Positions 13,614-13,645 of a stretch of 13,645 bases of DNA are shown here, one piece after another. How positions within the stretch are numbered: position 1 is the first letter of the stretch; each line of letters starts with the position of its first letter. Location of the stretch: contig CAJUJC010000010.1 of assembly GCA_910586805.1 (NCBI GenBank), forward strand, positions 1 through 13,645, read 5' to 3'. Made by a program: the position numbers and the translations under genes. The DNA comes from an uncultured Erysipelotrichales bacterium. Its GTDB lineage: Bacteria; Bacillota_I; Bacilli_A; Erysipelotrichales; Coprobacillaceae. Below the pieces are notes generated by a model. The model was given only the letters and a program-made list of their open reading frames with translations. It was not told the origin of the DNA and searched no databases.

Positions 13614-13645
13614 ATATGCATATATTGAATTGAGGTGTTGCATAT
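13614..13645 (+). other. Leader of the next gene, cut by the window end
   Basis: After the murI terminator there is an AT-rich stretch with the 12-bp palindrome TATATGCATATA (13613-13624) and a Shine-Dalgarno-like GAGGTG (13632-13637). No ATG follows before the edge, so a further plus-strand gene probably starts just outside. Confidence 0.3.

Noticed and set aside
13613..13624. TATATGCATATA palindrome as an operator
   Set aside because: It is AT-rich and directly follows a terminator T run; chance is likely and the gene it would control is outside the window.
1..13645. Mobile element, prophage, CRISPR array, tRNA, rRNA or riboswitch
   Set aside because: No transposase, integrase, regular repeat array or RNA gene was seen, and the inferred leaders are too short (mostly 11-22 bases) for riboswitches.

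Overview
The window is 13.6 kb of very AT-rich DNA (about 30% G+C by eye), tightly packed with genes. TAA/TAG stops, strong AGGAGG-type ribosome binding sites, sigma-A promoters and intrinsic terminators point to a low-GC Firmicute. Gene content and order resemble Bacillus chromosomal blocks (lspA-rluD; rnhC divergent from cvpA-mutS2; uvrC-gerE-murI). A GerE-like regulator suggests a spore-forming lineage or one descended from spore formers. My best guess is the Erysipelotrichia/Coprobacillaceae group. That is inference and not proven by the window.

Layout. (1) 1-1134: the 3' end of a MutS-like ATPase gene, followed directly by a hemolysin III (PAQR-type) membrane protein gene. (2) 1194-2126: a Cof-type HAD phosphatase with its own promoter. 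(3) 2101-3473: a DUF1836 putative regulator (minus strand) divergent from a second hemolysin III paralogue; the two promoters lie nearly back to back and there is a dyad in the second gene's leader. (4) 3484-5433: lspA-rluD-dCMP deaminase operon. (5) 5447-6376: an RNase HIII homologue on the minus strand that appears to have lost two of its four catalytic acidic residues. (6) 6418-11334: cvpA-mutS2-uvrC operon under a fully consensus promoter. (7) 11328-11603: a 67-residue GerE-like regulator. (8) 11609-13613: a membrane-anchored VanY/M15-like protein lacking key zinc ligands, followed by glutamate racemase murI. The last 32 bases look like the leader of a further gene.

How it fits together. 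The genes serve DNA maintenance (MutS-like, MutS2, UvrC, RNase HIII-like), envelope biogenesis (LspA, MurI, M15-like), nucleotide supply (dCMP deaminase), ribosomal RNA modification (RluD) and possibly late sporulation control (GerE). No mobile element, CRISPR array, tRNA, rRNA or phage gene is visible. No stretch longer than about 100 bases lacks a gene.

The most interesting points are: (a) all nine recognisable transcription-unit ends have an intrinsic terminator hairpin that overlaps the stop codon, which is hard to reconcile with tightly coupled transcription and translation; (b) two full-length, apparently active-site-defective enzymes, the RNase HIII-like and VanY-like proteins; (c) a GerE orthologue preceded by a 16-bp palindrome containing a sigma-K-like -10 element.
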